A stretch of DNA of 64,000 bases from Spirochaetales bacterium (GCA_003252395.1 QKEL01000009.1:744001-808000); one strand, 5' to 3'. Positions 52,787 through 61,603 are shown, numbered from the stretch's first letter. Notes: generated from the sequence alone by a model not told the origin. Numbers and translations are program-made.

Positions 52787-53773
52787 GTGAAACGATTTCG
52801 CCCATCGATTATACTCTCGGTCCTCGCCGTCCTTTGCTTCCTTTCGCTGCCCGCGAACGCGGAAAACGGATCGGTCGCCGCCGACATATCCATACGGTTC
52901 GTGAACAGGGTCGTGTATTACCCCGGAAACTCCCCGTCGGAACCCATAAACGTGCAGATTTCCATCGCCAATAACGGGCCTGAAACGTTTAGGTTCAAGC
53001 TTGCCGAGGATCATGCCTTCAGCTTGGACTTTTCCGCGACGGACACGAGAAACCGGCCGCTCGCCCACACCGAGGACTGGCAGCGCAAGCGTAACACCAC
53101 CCGTCAGGTCTACTTCCGAGAGGTAAGCCTCGAGCCCGGCGAAACGTATTCCTTCGTCGAAAACGCGAAGGAGTATCTCGTCGTGGCCGAACCCGGCATG
53201 TACGTGCTCAATTGCCTGTTCTATCCCGAGCTGAAACGCAAGAGCGACGACTCGGAACCCTCGTTCCGTTCCAACAGGCTCACCCTGGAGGTAAAGCCCT
53301 CCCCCGGAGCCGCGGCGGCCCGTATTCTCCCCGTATCGCCGGCAACCGCCGAGGTACTCCAGCCGGAAGCCATTCCTCCCGACCAGGTGGTCACGAAAAT
53401 CATCACCGCACGGCAGCGTTCCGAATGGAACCAGTTCTTCCTCTACCTGGACCTGGAAAAAATGCTTTCCCGCGATCCCGCCCGGGACAGAAGATACCGC
53501 GCCGAGTCCGAACAGGGCCGTTATCGCATGATCGAGGACTACCGGGCGGAACTCATGAACGAAACGTCCAGCGACCGGGATATCTCCACCATTCCGGTGG
53601 AATTCGAGGTCGAGCGCACGGAATACGCCGGCAACCGCGGCACGGTCCAGGTAATCGAGTGGTTTAAGTACCCGAGTTTCCGCGAAAAGAAGCGCTATAC
53701 CTACGAACTGGAATCCCGCGACGGCATTTGGCGGGTTTACGGTTTCAGCGTACAGAATCTCGGAACGGAATAG
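52787..53773 (+). CDS. Secreted protein of unknown function
   Basis: 328 residues from GTG 52787, which has an AAGGGAG ribosome binding site 8 nt upstream; the frame also opens at TTG 52766. Signal peptide KRFRPSIILSVLAVLCFLSLPANA. The next ~140 residues look like an Ig-like or intermolecular beta domain (ISIANNGPETFRFKLAEDHAFSL, VSLEPGETYSFVENAKEYLVVAEPGMYVLNCLFYP). A proline-rich linker follows (about 175-210), then an alpha/beta C-terminal domain resembling NTF2-like folds in pattern (FFLYLDLEKMLSRDPARDRRYRAES... VEFEVERTEYAGNRGTVQVIEWFKYP). No family recognised. A receiver-like gene follows by 11 bp in the same direction. Confidence 0.82.
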   Translation: MKRFRPSIILSVLAVLCFLSLPANAENGSVAADISIRFVNRVVYYPGNSPSEPINVQISIANNGPETFRFKLAEDHAFSLDFSATDTRNRPLAHTEDWQRKRNTTRQVYFREVSLEPGETYSFVENAKEYLVVAEPGMYVLNCLFYPELKRKSDDSEPSFRSNRLTLEVKPSPGAAAARILPVSPATAEVLQPEAIPPDQVVTKIITARQRSEWNQFFLYLDLEKMLSRDPARDRRYRAESEQGRYRMIEDYRAELMNETSSDRDISTIPVEFEVERTEYAGNRGTVQVIEWFKYPSFREKKRYTYELESRDGIWRVYGFSVQNLGTE

Positions 53774-53784
53774 GGGTACGGCAC

Positions 53785-54492
53785 ATGAAGGCTTTAGTGA
53801 TCGCGGATACGGACAGCACGATACAGACGATACGCCGGTACGTGGAGCCCATCGGGTTCGACGTGATACGGTACCGTTCCGCGATAAAGGCGCTCGACAA
53901 CCTTGACGAGATCATGCCCGACGCGATTTTCATCAGCGCCGTCGATTTCCCGCGTCACTGGAAGGCAATCGTCCAGTTCGTCAGATCCGATACGGGAAAG
54001 GACCGAACGGTCATCGTGCTGCTCGTGAACGAGCGCTTTACCTCCGACGACGCCGACAAGGCGATCCACGTCGGCGTTCAGGCCATCGTGGACGAGACCC
54101 TCGCGTCAAACGGCGACGAGCCGAAACTGGCAGAGCTCTTTTCGCGGTACAAACCGATCGAGTCGGCGCTCGGGGCGATACGGTATGAATACCAGACCGT
54201 TTCGGACCGGGCCGCGTTCATGTTCACCAATCCCCTAAACGACGCGATCATTACCGGAAAGCTCGAGGGTTTAGACGCGAATTCGATCCTTTTCAGGCCC
54301 GATACGGCTTCTTCGGTTTCGGAACTGTCGGAAGGAGACGAGCTTCCGGAATGTTCCCTGAAGCTCGCCGATACCATCGTGAACCCGGAATGCCGGGTGC
54401 TCAAGGGCGGCACGCTCATGCGGATGGAGATCGTCAAGTTAGCCGACGGAGAACGGAAAACCTTGCTTTCCTTTATCGGCGAACGAGAATGA
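53785..54492 (+). CDS. Degenerate receiver protein with PilZ-like C-terminal domain
   Basis: 235 residues from ATG 53785. Residues 1-115 follow the CheY fold (KALVIADTDSTIQTIRRYVEPIG, DAIFISAVDFPRHWKAIVQFVRSD, TVIVLLVNERF) but the phospho-acceptor position at the end of strand 3 is Ser51, with Asp three residues later, so normal phosphorylation is unlikely. The C-terminal ~90 residues (AIITGKLEGLDANSILFRPD, GDELPECSLKLADTIVNPECRV) have a PilZ-like strand pattern, but I do not see an RxxxR or DxSxxG c-di-GMP motif, so that label is tentative. Convergent with the zinc-ribbon protein gene, overlapping by 20 bp. Confidence 0.7.
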   Translation: MKALVIADTDSTIQTIRRYVEPIGFDVIRYRSAIKALDNLDEIMPDAIFISAVDFPRHWKAIVQFVRSDTGKDRTVIVLLVNERFTSDDADKAIHVGVQAIVDETLASNGDEPKLAELFSRYKPIESALGAIRYEYQTVSDRAAFMFTNPLNDAIITGKLEGLDANSILFRPDTASSVSELSEGDELPECSLKLADTIVNPECRVLKGGTLMRMEIVKLADGERKTLLSFIGERE

Positions 54493-54844
54493 GCGCGAAC
54501 GCGCCCAACAGGAACAGAACGGAAGCCACGTATATCCACCAGGGCAGCGGATCGGATTCGCCGCCCTTTTTTTTTGGCTTGCGCCCGGCAGACGAAGGGG
54601 AAAACGATCGGCCGCGAAAGGCGCCCTTCCCTCCCTTGCTTCCCTGAAAGTTGGTAAAGCCGCCCCGGGGAACCGCGTAGCCGCAGGCCGGGCAGCCGTC
54701 GCGGAAAATTTTGGAATCGCCGGAAAAACCGCAGGACGGACACTTTACCGACGCGAAGAATTTCCCGCAATGCTTGCACACCCGGTCCTGTTGCCGAACC
54801 TCGGTCCCGCAGTTTTCGCAGAAAAATTTCGGCCGCTGGTCCAT
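54473..54844 (-). CDS. Double zinc-ribbon membrane protein
   Basis: 123 residues. Two zinc ribbons in the first 60 residues: FFCENCGTEVRQQDRVCKHCGKFF and VKCPSCGFSGDSKIFRDGCPACGYAV. A Gly/Ser/Lys-rich linker follows, then one C-terminal transmembrane helix (about 100-121, WWIYVASVLFLLGAFALILV) with a short RR tail. Such tail-anchored zinc-ribbon proteins are common but their roles are mostly unknown. It lies 6 bp downstream of an FmdB-type gene. Confidence 0.82.
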   Translation of the reverse strand: MDQRPKFFCENCGTEVRQQDRVCKHCGKFFASVKCPSCGFSGDSKIFRDGCPACGYAVPRGGFTNFQGSKGGKGAFRGRSFSPSSAGRKPKKKGGESDPLPWWIYVASVLFLLGAFALILVRR

Positions 54845-54850
54845 TAGGGC

Positions 54851-55096
54851 CTAGCTTCCGGACTTCGCGGGGCAGGAACCGGCGGCGCAGGCGCCTTCCT
54901 TTCCCGATTTCGCCGAAGGCGAAGCGTCGTTAACGTAAAAGCCCGACCCCTTGAAACTGATTCCCAAGCCCCCGGTAAGGACGCGTCGCACGGATTTTCC
55001 GCACTCAGGGCAAATCTTCAGGGGTTCCTCGCTCATTTTCTGGAAAGCCTCAAAGGCATGACCGCAGGAATCGCAGGCGTAATCGTAGGTTGGCAT
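54851..55096 (-). CDS. FmdB-family zinc-ribbon protein
   Basis: 81 residues from ATG 55096. The N-terminus MPTYDYACDSCGHAFEAFQ and the second knuckle LKICPECGKSVRRVLTG define the FmdB putative regulatory family; GISFKGSGFYVND is also typical. The C-terminus has an extra Cys pair in the tail (ACAAGSC), which is less usual. Described as a regulator in methylotrophs, but generally of unknown function. It is followed by another zinc-ribbon gene. Confidence 0.9.
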   Translation of the reverse strand: MPTYDYACDSCGHAFEAFQKMSEEPLKICPECGKSVRRVLTGGLGISFKGSGFYVNDASPSAKSGKEGACAAGSCPAKSGS

Positions 55097-55130
55097 CGTG
55101 GATACCTCGTGGTTATTCGTTTTATCGAGA

Positions 55131-55982
55131 CTAAAATAGCAAAAAAGAGGCAAAACCGGCAAGCGTTTCCGCGCTCGTTCCCTCGGTTTTGATCGTTACC
55201 CGGGTAGCCTCGGTTTCGGGGGCGGTCCCGGAGATAAGCCGAAGCAGGGTCGCGAGCGCGCGGGCGCGAGCGGCGTCCGGCGCGGTGAAGGCAAGGTCGA
55301 CCGCATACGACGCGCCGCCGTCGCTCGGCCTGCCTATGCCGTCCAGGCGTTCCACGGGAAGGGTAATATCGTTTCCGAGCACCAAGGGAAGCACGCTGAG
55401 CGGTTCCGGTATGGAGAGGGCGATATCGGAAACGCCCTTCGACGCCGAAAGAGAGGCCATGGCCTCGCTCACCGGCGGATAGGTCGGCGCTTCGGCCCGT
55501 CGCAGCATCTCGCCCATGTCGGAACCGAGCGTGACGCACGCCAGGCCGGATATGGGTATCGCGGCGGATACGGATCCCTTGGCGTACCAGGCGAGCCCGG
55601 AAGGCCCCTTAACGCGCTTCCACCCCTTCGATTCGGGGAATACGAAGGGCGCGGCCGCGCGGGGAAAGTCGCCGGTCAAGACCGCGTTGACCGAACGGTC
55701 GGCGGAGAGGGCGACCCAGACCCGCTCGGTTCGGTCAAAGAGGCCCGATAGCGAGTCGCGGTCCTTATCCTCGAGCCCTTTCAGGGACTCGGCGGCCTTG
55801 TTTAAAAGTATCCGGTTCGGGGCCACGGGAATCGACGCGTAGAGCGCGGCCCGGTCGCCGAGCAGTACCAGGGGATCGGCCGGGACTTTAAAACGGGCCC
55901 CCGCGCAGCCGGTGAGCGCCAGGGCGATAAAAAGGCCCGCGGCGCCCACTACGCCGCGGAAGGAGACTCGATTCGGGCGCAT
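55131..55982 (-). CDS. Lipoprotein of unknown function
   Basis: 283 residues. Lipoprotein signal peptide with GLFIALALTGC, Cys at about residue 26. The mature part contains repeated hydrophobic beta segments (LYASIPVAPNRILL, RVWVALSADRSVNAVLTGDF, VSAAIPISGLACVTLG, YAVDLAFTA) but no motif I recognise. It sits 2 bp after ileS on the same strand, so it is likely co-transcribed with it, and no link in function is evident. Confidence 0.8.
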   Translation of the reverse strand: MRPNRVSFRGVVGAAGLFIALALTGCAGARFKVPADPLVLLGDRAALYASIPVAPNRILLNKAAESLKGLEDKDRDSLSGLFDRTERVWVALSADRSVNAVLTGDFPRAAAPFVFPESKGWKRVKGPSGLAWYAKGSVSAAIPISGLACVTLGSDMGEMLRRAEAPTYPPVSEAMASLSASKGVSDIALSIPEPLSVLPLVLGNDITLPVERLDGIGRPSDGGASYAVDLAFTAPDAARARALATLLRLISGTAPETEATRVTIKTEGTSAETLAGFASFLLF

Positions 55983-55984
55983 GG

Positions 55985-58900
55985 TTATTTCGTTTCCCTT
56001 TCCAGGTCCGCTTCCCAGGAAGCATCGCCCGCCTCGATGGTCGCTTTCGCGTCACCGGGAGAGAACGGCTTCCATTCGACGGAAACCGAGAGGGTTTCGG
56101 CGGCGAGATACTCGGAGAACCGGTCGAAGGCCTTTTTCAAGACAGCGGCGTTCTCGCCCCCGGCGGAGGAATCGGCGGACACGTAGAGCCTGATCCGGTC
56201 GGTAACCTCGAGGCCCTTTTCCTTTCGGAGATTCTGGACGCCGCGAACCAGGTCGCGGACGCAACCCTCCAGGAGCAGGTCTTCGGTCACTTCGGTATCG
56301 AGCCCCACCGTCAGCGTGCCCTCGTTGATAACCCTTAGGTTCGCCTTCTCTATCCGGTTTACGATGATCTTGTCGCCGGTCAGCTCGACGTGCTTGCCCT
56401 CAACCTCGATGCTCAGGGTCGATCCGTCGAGGATGGACTGAATCTCGGTTGATGAAAGCTTCTCGATTTCCGTGGCGGCGACCTTCATCGACGCGCCGAG
56501 TTCCTTTCCGAGGGAGCGGAAGTTGGCCTTTGCCGCGTATTCCACCAGGTCTTCTTCCTTGTCGTGAAAGATAACCTCTTTTACGTTGAGCTCTTCCCGA
56601 ATGCTCTCTTCCATTTCGAGGAGCACGGTCTTCTCTTCCGGGTTTCGGGTAACCAGCTCCACCGCCTTCAGGGGCTGGCGGGTTTTCAGGTTAAACTGGT
56701 ACCGAAGGCTCCGGCCCATGGAAACGGCCTTCTGGACCGTGGCCATCTTGAACTCCAGCGCCTCGTCGCGCAAGGCCGGGTCGTAGACGGGATAATCGGC
56801 GAGGTGAACGGATTCCGGATCTTCGGCGGAGCGGAGATTCTGCCAGATGGATTCGGTGATGAACGGAACCTCGGGCGCGGCGACCAGGGCGAACTTTCTC
56901 AGGGCCCGGTACAGGGTCTCGTAGGCCTGGGCCTTGTCCCCGTCGTTTTCGCTCTTCCAGAAACGGCGCCGGGAACGGCGGATATACCAATTGTTCAACT
57001 GATCGATAAACTGGATGATCGGGTCGATCGCGCGGGAAAGGTCGTAATCGTCGAGCGCCGTCGTCACGTCGAGAACCATCTTCTCCGTGATCGAAAGGAT
57101 CCAGCGGTCCAGGGGATTCTCGCTCGGCCCGCCGGTCGCGGCGGCGCCCGTCGGCCGTTCCACCGAGTCGATATTCGCGTAGGTTACGTAAAAGCTATAG
57201 CTGTTCCACAGGGGTATCAGGATGCCTTTCAGGATCTCGCGCACGCCCTCGTCGGAATATTTCAGGTCGTCGGCCTTAACCACCGCCGAATGGATCAGGA
57301 ACAGGCGGAGCGCGTCGGCTCCGAACTCGTTCACGACCTTGTTGGGGTCCGTGAAGTTGCGCAGCGACTTCGACATCTTCTTGCCGTCCGCCGCGAGCAC
57401 CAAGCCGTTGACGATGCAATTCTCGAACGCGGGCCGGTCGAACAGGGCCGCCGCGAGGATCGTGAGGGTATAAAACCACCCGCGGGTTTGGTCCAGGCCT
57501 TCCGAAATGAAGTTCGCCGGGAAATGGCTTTCGAAGTATTCCTTGTTCTCGAAGGGATAGTGGTTCTGCGCGTAGGGCATGGCGCCCGATTCGAACCAGC
57601 AGTCCAGAACCTCGGGAATGCGCTTCATGGCGGAACCGCATTCGCAGGGAATGGTAATCTTATCCACGAAATGCTTGTGGAGGTCTTCCACCGTTTGGCC
57701 CGAGAGGGCCTTAAGCTCCTCGCGGCTTCCCACGCACACGCGCTTGCCGCAGTCCTGGCATTCCCATATCGGGAGGGGGTTTCCCCAATAGCGGTTTCGG
57801 CTGATCGCCCAGTCGCGGGCGCCCTCGAGCCATTTACCGAATCTGCCTTCCTTGATGTGGGAAGGCTGCCAGTGAATTTTGTAATTGGCGTCCAGCATCT
57901 GCTTTTTGATCTTGTCGACGCTGACGAACCAGCTGCCGATTCCCCGATAAATGAGCGGGCTCGAGCAGCGCCAGCAATGGGGATACGAGTGGAGTATCTG
58001 GTCTCGCTTGACCAGCTTGCCTTCCGCCTTGAGCCGGTCGATGATCGCCTTGTCCGTATCCTTGACGAACTGGCCCCTGTACTCGGGAACCTCCGCGGTA
58101 AAGCGGCATTCGGCGTCTATGGGGCATACGGAGGGAACGCCGGAACCCTTGAACACGCGGTTATCGTCCTCGCCGAAACCGGGCGCGGTATGCACGATTC
58201 CCGTTCCGTCCTCGGTGGTAACGAAATCGCCCAAAAAGGTCCGGAACGCGCCGGGACTGCCGTCTTCATTGGTTTTCAGATTGGCGAAATAGGGGAACAG
58301 GGGCTCATACGCGATGCCTTCCAGCTCGGCGCCTTTCTTCTTCCATACGATTTCGCACGCGGCGGGCTCCTTGTAATACGCGCCAAGGCGGGATTCGGCG
58401 AGAATGTACCGCTCGTTCCCGTCCTTCACCATTACGTAATCCACGTCAGGGCCGAGGGTAAGGCCCAAATTGCTGGGAAGGGTCCAGGGCGTGGTCGTCC
58501 AGGCGAGAAGGTACGCGGTTCCGTCGGCTATCGGCAACTGTTCGCCGGAACCCTTCGCGAAGGTGGAGTCGGCGGCCAGACCCTTTACGGTACCCGTTAC
58601 CTTGAAACGGACCGTGATTGCGGGGTCATGCACGTCCTTATACCCGCCTTGTGCGAGCTCATGGTTCGAAAGGACGGTCGAGCACCGCGGGCAATAGGGG
58701 AGAATATAGGAACCCTGGTACAGGAGGCCCTTCTCCCACAGGCTCTTCATGACCCACCAGATCGACTCCATGTAGTCCGGTTCCATGGTCTTGTAATCGT
58801 TGTCAAAATCGACCCAGCGGCCCAAACGGGTAATTGTCTGCCGCCACTCGTTCACGTAGCGCAGAACGCTGGCGCGGCAGGCTTCATTGAACTCGGCGAC

Positions 58901-59236
58901 CCCGAATTTCTCGATGTCCGTCTTGGAGTTCAGGCCCAATTCCTTCTCGATCAAATTCTCCACCGGAAGGCCGTGGCAGTCCCAGCCGAAGCGGCGCTCG
59001 ACCTTCTTGCCTTTCATGGTTTGGTAACGGGGAATGATATCCTTAATGGTACTGGGAACGAAATGCCCGAAATGGGGAAGCCCGGTCGCGAAGGGAGGGC
59101 CGTCGTAAAATACGTATTCTGAGGCGCCTTCCCGATTGATAATCGACTTCTTGAATATATCGTTTTTCGCCCAGAAAGAGAGAATTTTCTCTTCCTGCTC
59201 GGGAAAGTTCACCTTTGGATCTACGGGTTCAAACAT
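55985..59236 (-). CDS. ileS: Isoleucyl-tRNA synthetase, eukaryote/archaeon-like clade
   Basis: 1,083 residues, longer than the common bacterial form. Starts FEPVDPKVNFPEQEEKILSFW; HIGH-type motif GLPHFGHFV near residue 50; GWDCHGLPVE; editing-domain elements AWTTTPWTLPSNLGL and GTGIVHTAPGFGEDD; KMSKS motif KKMSKSLRNFTDP; anticodon-binding domain with FIDQLNNWYIRRSRRRFW. This pattern is that of the second IleRS type found in eukaryotes, archaea and some bacteria including spirochaetes, often associated with mupirocin insensitivity (family knowledge). Divergent from rex, with a 144-bp shared upstream region. Confidence 0.97.
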   Translation of the reverse strand: MFEPVDPKVNFPEQEEKILSFWAKNDIFKKSIINREGASEYVFYDGPPFATGLPHFGHFVPSTIKDIIPRYQTMKGKKVERRFGWDCHGLPVENLIEKELGLNSKTDIEKFGVAEFNEACRASVLRYVNEWRQTITRLGRWVDFDNDYKTMEPDYMESIWWVMKSLWEKGLLYQGSYILPYCPRCSTVLSNHELAQGGYKDVHDPAITVRFKVTGTVKGLAADSTFAKGSGEQLPIADGTAYLLAWTTTPWTLPSNLGLTLGPDVDYVMVKDGNERYILAESRLGAYYKEPAACEIVWKKKGAELEGIAYEPLFPYFANLKTNEDGSPGAFRTFLGDFVTTEDGTGIVHTAPGFGEDDNRVFKGSGVPSVCPIDAECRFTAEVPEYRGQFVKDTDKAIIDRLKAEGKLVKRDQILHSYPHCWRCSSPLIYRGIGSWFVSVDKIKKQMLDANYKIHWQPSHIKEGRFGKWLEGARDWAISRNRYWGNPLPIWECQDCGKRVCVGSREELKALSGQTVEDLHKHFVDKITIPCECGSAMKRIPEVLDCWFESGAMPYAQNHYPFENKEYFESHFPANFISEGLDQTRGWFYTLTILAAALFDRPAFENCIVNGLVLAADGKKMSKSLRNFTDPNKVVNEFGADALRLFLIHSAVVKADDLKYSDEGVREILKGILIPLWNSYSFYVTYANIDSVERPTGAAATGGPSENPLDRWILSITEKMVLDVTTALDDYDLSRAIDPIIQFIDQLNNWYIRRSRRRFWKSENDGDKAQAYETLYRALRKFALVAAPEVPFITESIWQNLRSAEDPESVHLADYPVYDPALRDEALEFKMATVQKAVSMGRSLRYQFNLKTRQPLKAVELVTRNPEEKTVLLEMEESIREELNVKEVIFHDKEEDLVEYAAKANFRSLGKELGASMKVAATEIEKLSSTEIQSILDGSTLSIEVEGKHVELTGDKIIVNRIEKANLRVINEGTLTVGLDTEVTEDLLLEGCVRDLVRGVQNLRKEKGLEVTDRIRLYVSADSSAGGENAAVLKKAFDRFSEYLAAETLSVSVEWKPFSPGDAKATIEAGDASWEADLERETK

Positions 59237-59320
59237 TTCGGTGTCTCCTAGAATAGTGCCTCATTGCTTCGAATGTGGAAAAGTATACCGAATTCGTCAA
59301 GATGTTTCCATACCAAAATA

Positions 59321-59372
59321 CTTGACTTTCGACCATAGGCGGTATATCGTTAAAAAACACACGATAGTCAAG
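59321..59372. promoter_or_regulatory. Inverted repeat spanning the rex promoter region
   Basis: CTTGACTTTCG (59321-59331) and CGATAGTCAAG (59362-59372) are inverted with 10 of 11 positions matching, separated by 30 bp. The left arm contains TTGACT, a possible -35, with TATATC 15 bp further on; the right arm overlaps the rex ribosome binding site. The arrangement would suit autoregulation or an RNA stem that hides the ribosome binding site. It does not match the Gram-positive Rex consensus. Confidence 0.45.
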
Positions 59373-59380
59373 GAACGTTG

Positions 59381-60025
59381 ATGAAACCAAAAATTACCGC
59401 CGTGCCTTCCATCAGGCGGCTACCTTCATATCTTCACATCATTCGACAGGCCCGGGAAGAAAACCACGAATACATTTCGGGAACCGTAATCGCCCAGGAA
59501 CTCGACCTGGAGCCCATTCAGGTCCGTAAGGACCTCGCCATTACCGGCATCGTCGGGAAGCCCAAGAAGGGATATCCCGTGGTGGCGCTGATGGCGGCGA
59601 TCGAGCATTTTCTCGGATGGGACGAAACCCAGCAGGCGATTCTCATCGGCGCGGGAAACCTGGGAACGGCCCTTTCCGGCTACCCGGAATTCCAGTATCA
59701 CGGGCTCCAGATTACCGCGGCCTTCGATAAGGACCCCGCCAAGATCGGAACCAGCATTCACGGCGTGCCGGTCCTTTCCCTCAACACGCTGCCCGAATAC
59801 GTGAGAAATACCAAACCCTGCATCGCGATCCTCACCGTCCCGTCCTCGGTGGCCCAACCCGTGACCGACCAGCTGGTCGAAGGCGGTATTTGCGCCATAT
59901 GGAATTTTACGAACGTCAAACTCAAGGTACCGGATCACGTAACCGTTCAGAGGGAAGACCTCACCTCGGGTTACGCCATGCTGTGCCTGCAGATGAACGC
60001 CTATAAAAATTGCGATGAGTGCTGA
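59381..60025 (+). CDS. rex: Redox-sensing transcriptional repressor Rex
   Basis: 214 residues from ATG 59381 (AAGGA ribosome binding site 6 nt upstream). N-terminal winged helix: PSIRRLPSYLHIIRQ, GTVIAQELDLEPIQVRKDLA. Rossmann domain: AILIGAGNLGTALSGY, AAFDKDPAKIGTSIHGVPV, and IWNFTNVKLKVPDHVTVQREDLTSG near the C-terminus. Rex binds NADH and releases DNA when the NADH/NAD ratio is high, usually freeing fermentation genes. It overlaps the following methyltransferase gene by 11 bp. Confidence 0.96.
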   Translation: MKPKITAVPSIRRLPSYLHIIRQAREENHEYISGTVIAQELDLEPIQVRKDLAITGIVGKPKKGYPVVALMAAIEHFLGWDETQQAILIGAGNLGTALSGYPEFQYHGLQITAAFDKDPAKIGTSIHGVPVLSLNTLPEYVRNTKPCIAILTVPSSVAQPVTDQLVEGGICAIWNFTNVKLKVPDHVTVQREDLTSGYAMLCLQMNAYKNCDEC

Positions 60026-61082
60026 TTCCCCCGACCGGGTAACGGAAGAGGCAAAAAACGCCGAACAGGCGGTCATGTTCGCCAATCGTCTCGAAAAACA
60101 ATGGAAACACCTTCGTAAATGGGCGCGCAGGACCGGCGTGAGCTCTTTTCGGCTCTATGACCGCGATATCCCGGAAATTCCCCTCGCGTGCGACCTCTAT
60201 ACCGATTCCTCCACCGGCGAGGCGCATCTGCACATTGCCCTGTACGAGCGGCCGTACGAAAAGGAAGACGCGGCCGAGGAACGATGGATGGCCTCGATGC
60301 GCGAAGCGGCGGCGGATATCCTTTCGATTCCCGAAAACCGGGTTCGCACGAAACTGAGAAAAAGGCAGCGCGGCGAGGATTCCCAATACGAGCGCGTTTC
60401 GAAAGGCGGGGCGCGCTTTCCCGTGGACGAGGCCGGGGTAAAACTCCTGGTTAATTTGGACGACTACCTCGATACCGGCCTTTTTCTCGATCACCGACCG
60501 GGACGGGCGCTGGTTCACGGGCAATGCGCGGGGAAGCGGGTCCTGAACCTCTTTTGCTACACCGGCGCCTTTTCCGTCCACGCCGCGGCCGGTGGAGCCG
60601 CTACAGTAACGTCCGTAGACCTTTCAAAAACCTATCTTTCGTGGGCCATGGACAATTTCACCCTGAACGGCCTCGATCCGGGCAAGGGAATCCTCCGGAT
60701 GGAGGAAAGCGCCGCGGACGCGCGCCATGCCTTCGTGCACGCCGACGTGAAAGCCTTCCTTGCCTGGGCGTTCCGCGCGGGAATCAAGTGGGACATCGTG
60801 GTTTGCGACCCGCCCACCTTCTCCAATTCCAAGCGGGCTTTCGACACCCTCGACATTAACCGGGACTGGCCCGAACTGTGCAGAAGCGCCCTCGCCCTCC
60901 TCTCCCCCGGCGGAACCCTTTATTTTTCCACGAACTCGCGGTCCCTCAAGTTCGATCCCGATCTGGTCGGCGGCGCGGCAACCCGCGCCGGCACGGTCAT
61001 CGAGGATATCTCCGAATCCTCGGTTCCCGAGGATTTCAGAAACCGGAAAATTCACCGCATGTGGCGGTTTATCCTGCCCTAA
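60015..61082 (+). CDS. rlmK: 23S rRNA guanine methyltransferase, RlmK-type
   Basis: 355 residues. Corresponds to the C-terminal half of E. coli RlmKL (the m7G2069 domain): ANRLEKQWKHLRKWARRTG, FRLYDRDIPEIPLACDLY, VNLDDYLDTGLFLDHRPGR, the SAM-binding LNLFCYTGAFSVHAA, VDLSKTYLSWAMDNFTLNG, VCDPPTFSNSKRAFDTLDINRDW and LYFSTNSRSLKFD. The RlmL half is absent here. The start lies inside rex (11-bp overlap), so the two are translated from one message. A bidirectional terminator follows. Confidence 0.92.
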   Translation: MSADSPDRVTEEAKNAEQAVMFANRLEKQWKHLRKWARRTGVSSFRLYDRDIPEIPLACDLYTDSSTGEAHLHIALYERPYEKEDAAEERWMASMREAAADILSIPENRVRTKLRKRQRGEDSQYERVSKGGARFPVDEAGVKLLVNLDDYLDTGLFLDHRPGRALVHGQCAGKRVLNLFCYTGAFSVHAAAGGAATVTSVDLSKTYLSWAMDNFTLNGLDPGKGILRMEESAADARHAFVHADVKAFLAWAFRAGIKWDIVVCDPPTFSNSKRAFDTLDINRDWPELCRSALALLSPGGTLYFSTNSRSLKFDPDLVGGAATRAGTVIEDISESSVPEDFRNRKIHRMWRFILP

Positions 61083-61128
61083 CGGACCTCCCCCGCGGCA
61101 CTCGCGGGCATGCGGTATCCCCGCTAAA

Positions 61129-61164
61129 TAAAAAAAAACCGCCCAAACCTGGGCGGTTTTTTTT
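61129..61164. terminator. Bidirectional terminator between rlmK and rpmE
   Basis: CCGCCC-AAACCT-GGGCGG stem with an A-run (left) and T8 (right). It serves the + strand rex-rlmK unit and, 13 bp past the stop codon, the - strand rpmE gene. Confidence 0.92.
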
Positions 61165-61176
61165 CGGTAAGGACTA

Positions 61177-61380
61177 TTAGCCCTTGATGTTGTAGCGCTT
61201 GTTGAAGCGGTCAATTCGTCCGGCGGTATCGACGAGCTTCTGCTTGCCGGTGAAGAACGGGTGGCAAGCGGAGCAAATTTCAATGCTGATGTTCTTTACG
61301 GTCGAGCGGGTCTCGATCTCGTTGCCGCATACGCACTTGATTTTGGTCATTTCGTACGTGGGGTGAATACCTTCTTTCAT
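61177..61380 (-). CDS. rpmE: 50S ribosomal protein L31 (zinc-binding form)
   Basis: 67 residues from ATG 61380 ([16 protein letters not shown]), with GGAGG 5 nt upstream. The four zinc-site Cys are seen in KCVCGNEI and [11 protein letters not shown], so this is the C+ form. [19 protein letters not shown] completes the family signature. It is downstream of rho on the same strand, across a 223-bp spacer filled with stem-loops. Confidence 0.97.
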   Translation of the reverse strand: MKEGIHPTYEMTKIKCVCGNEIETRSTVKNISIEICSACHPFFTGKQKLVDTAGRIDRFNKRYNIKG

Positions 61381-61429
61381 GGGAGCCTCCAAAACTGGCG
61401 GTTTCTAATAAACTCACTTGGCATGTCCC

Positions 61430-61593
61430 GGAGAACATCAGGTTCTCCAAGCTCGGCCTGAAGAAGCGAAGCTTCTTCAAGACGAACCTTCGGTTCGTCC
61501 AAGCTCCGCGGGAAAAAGCTTTTCGCTCCGGACCTCAAGAATCCGGTTCCCGCGTCAGCAATGGGGTTTCCCCCACCGGTTTCTTTAGAAACC
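61430..61593. repeat. Array of consecutive stem-loops between rho and rpmE
   Basis: Perfect stems follow one another: GGAGAAC/GTTCTCC (61430-61448), TGAAGAAGC/GCTTCTTCA with GAA loop (61459-61479), GACGAACC/GGTTCGTC with TTC loop (61481-61499), CGCGGGAA/TTCCCGCG (61507-61554) enclosing AAAAGCTTTT and CCGGA/TCCGG, GGGG/CCCC (61563-61573), and GGTTTCT/AGAAACC (61578-61593). Arms differ in sequence, so it is not a direct repeat array. Located in the rho-rpmE leader on the - strand. Confidence 0.85.
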
Positions 61594-61603
61594 AATTTAT
61601 CCG

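Noticed and set aside
56564-59122. 852-codon open frame on the + strand opposite ileS
   Set aside because: It is the antisense shadow of a strongly conserved gene in GC-rich DNA, with no start signal or recognisable domain.
61430-61593. CRISPR array
   Set aside because: The units are unrelated palindromes of different length with no common repeat, regular spacing or cas genes.
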